From: JAAYYM01 sp964483395
GTDB lineage: Bacteria; Bacillota; Clostridia; Lachnospirales; Lachnospiraceae
Length of the DNA stretch: 14,541 bases
Assembly (NCBI GenBank): GCA_964483395.1
Contig: CAZABT010000068.1
Location: forward strand, 1 to 14,541
Direction of reading: 5' to 3'
The number at the start of each line of letters is the position of its first letter. The first letter of the stretch is position 1. Of this stretch, positions 13,136 through 14,541 are shown in pieces. Below the pieces are notes generated by a model. That model had not been told where the DNA came from, did not search any database, and saw nothing but the letters and a program-made list of their open reading frames with translations. The position numbers were made by a program, and so were the translations under genes.

Positions 13136-14541
13136 AAGGAAAAAGGGAAATCGTGAGATTGCAAATGTCACCTATATTTTTGTGGCATTGTTTATTTTCA
13201 TGCTTGGCTATCTGATGTATTTTATCGCCATTGACAGCAGCTCGGTCATTAATAATTCCTATAATTCGAGACAGGAACTATTGGCAGAGAAGGTGGTACG
13301 AGGAAAAATCTATTCTGCCGGAGGTGAGATACTGGCAGAAACAGTAGTCGGTGCTGATAAGAAAGAAACAAGAAACTATCCGTATGGCTCATTGTTTGCT
13401 CATGTAGTCGGTTTTTCCACACATGGGAAGACCGGCATTGAGTCACTGGAGAATTTCAGTCTGCTGACTTCAAATGCTTTTGTGACGGAAAGACTGCAGA
13501 ATACGATTTCAGAAGAAAAAAATATAGGAGATAATGTGATTACGACATTGTCACCCGAATTGCAGAAAGTGGCAAGTGAGGCACTGGGAGTTTATAAGGG
13601 CGCAATTGTTGTCATGGAACCTGAGACCGGAAAAATACTGGCCATGGTATCCAAACCTGATTTTGATCCGAATACGATTGACGCAGATTGGGAAACCGTG
13701 ACTGCGGATACGGAAAAAGGAGCACTGTTAAACCGAGCAACACAGGGGTTGTATCCCGGAGGCTCTACCTTTAAGATCATTACGACCTTGGAATACCTGC
13801 GGGAGCATATGGAGGATTACACGGCCTATCAGTTTCAGTGCAACGGACATTTTGAGAAGGACGGACAGGTCATTAACTGCTACCATGGCATCAGTCACGG
13901 GCAAGTTGATCTGAAGCAGTCATTTGCAGATTCCTGTAATTCTTCTTATGCGAATATCAGCACAGGTCTGGATAGGAAACGCTTTCAGGATACCTGTGAA
14001 GAATTATTGTTCAATCAGAAGCTGCCTCTGCAGTTTTCCTATAAACAGAGTTATGTTCCGATTAATTCGCAATCAGATCTGGATGAGGTCATGCAGACGG
14101 CTATCGGACAGGGAAAAACACAGGTTACGCCAATTCATATGGCTATGATCACTTCGGCAATTGCAAAGGACGGCGTGCTGATGAAACCTTATGTGGTTGA
14201 GCGGATTGAAAACTATAATCGGGATGTGATCAAAGAATTCAAGCCAGATATGTATGGGAGGCTGATGAAGGCAGAGGAAGCAGAAATTCTGCAGACCTTC
14301 ATGAAAGAAGTGGTACAGTCCGGAACAGGAACCAAGCTGAAGGGAACAGCCTATGAAGCGGCAGGAAAGACGGGCTCGGCGGAGTATACGACAGACAAGA
14401 GTGAGAGCCATGCATGGTTTACCGGCTATGCAACGATGGGAAAACAGTCTGTAGCAGTGACAATTGTGATTGAAGGTGCCGGCTCCGGCGGCGAATATGC
14501 TGTTCCGATGGCAAAACGAATTTTTGACCGGTATTTTGAAT
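13071..14541 (+). CDS. Class B penicillin-binding protein transpeptidase (3' end beyond window)
   Basis: DD-transpeptidase that cross-links peptidoglycan made by the neighbouring SEDS protein. At least 490 residues are visible and the frame is open to the right edge. The N-terminus is highly basic and cytoplasmic (1-30), with one membrane anchor at about 33-53. The PbpA-like segment NNSYNSRQELLAEKVVRGKI starts the dimerisation region at about 61. The catalytic motifs are all intact: STFK (232-235, nucleophile S232), SCN (288-290) and KTGS (433-436). I start it at the ATG at 13071, ten bases after TGAGG; an in-frame ATG at 13065 is too close to that site. The first 65 bases overlap the SEDS gene in another frame, implying coupled translation. 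Only the extreme C-terminus is missing. PbpA, SpoVD-like and PBP2 members are alternatives; the short region before the transpeptidase domain favours PbpA. Confidence 0.93.
   Translation, partial: MFEKRKKEIGNEVSKSRKKQNKRKKGNREIANVTYIFVALFIFMLGYLMYFIAIDSSSVINNSYNSRQELLAEKVVRGKIYSAGGEILAETVVGADKKETRNYPYGSLFAHVVGFSTHGKTGIESLENFSLLTSNAFVTERLQNTISEEKNIGDNVITTLSPELQKVASEALGVYKGAIVVMEPETGKILAMVSKPDFDPNTIDADWETVTADTEKGALLNRATQGLYPGGSTFKIITTLEYLREHMEDYTAYQFQCNGHFEKDGQVINCYHGISHGQVDLKQSFADSCNSSYANISTGLDRKRFQDTCEELLFNQKLPLQFSYKQSYVPINSQSDLDEVMQTAIGQGKTQVTPIHMAMITSAIAKDGVLMKPYVVERIENYNRDVIKEFKPDMYGRLMKAEEAEILQTFMKEVVQSGTGTKLKGTAYEAAGKTGSAEYTTDKSESHAWFTGYATMGKQSVAVTIVIEGAGSGGEYAVPMAKRIFDRYFE

Overview
The window reads as chromosomal DNA from a Gram-positive anaerobe of the Clostridia, most likely a Lachnospiraceae relative. 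This rests on strong AGGAGG-type ribosome binding sites, sigma-A-like promoters, the short split LeuC/LeuD isopropylmalate isomerase, the ruvA-ruvB-zapA-U32-rodA-PBP gene order and the protein style; no 16S rRNA or other species marker is present. There is no phage, insertion sequence, tRNA, rRNA or CRISPR array. Ten complete genes and two edge-truncated ones (ilvC on the left, a penicillin-binding protein on the right) fill almost all of it.

Left part (1-4510): the 3' end of ilvC is followed by a 412-base gap. The gap holds a striking 132-base structure, a closing stem around three hairpins, and then the promoter of a small secreted protein made largely of alanine and glutamine. That gene converges on a LysR-type regulator, which is divergent from leuCD. 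The regulator-leuC intergenic region carries the dyad ATAA-N7-TTAT about 65 bases upstream of the predicted leuC start point, plus downstream half sites. This is the layout known for CcpC on the Bacillus aconitase promoter. ilvC and leuCD together indicate branched-chain amino acid synthesis. leuCD ends in a strong terminator.

Middle part (4510-8975): a chemotaxis receptor with its own promoter, whose -35/-10 spacer is an inverted repeat, heads a tight same-strand run. It continues with a membrane-anchored NusG domain II protein, a Gx-family membrane protein, ruvA and ruvB. The NusG-II/Gx pair resembles accessory genes of extracytoplasmic electron-transfer (flavin) loci. ruvAB encode the Holliday-junction branch-migration motor.

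Right part (8975-14541): a fresh promoter starts zapA (Z-ring associated protein). It is followed by a long U32-family protein (tRNA/rRNA hydroxylase-like), a SEDS glycosyltransferase (FtsW/RodA family) and its partner class B penicillin-binding transpeptidase. The last two overlap by 65 bases, so this part is a cell-division/cell-wall operon.

The two least explained items are the four-way-junction element after ilvC and the Ala/Gln-rich secreted protein next to it. The best-supported regulatory prediction is the CcpC-like operator between the LysR gene and leuC.
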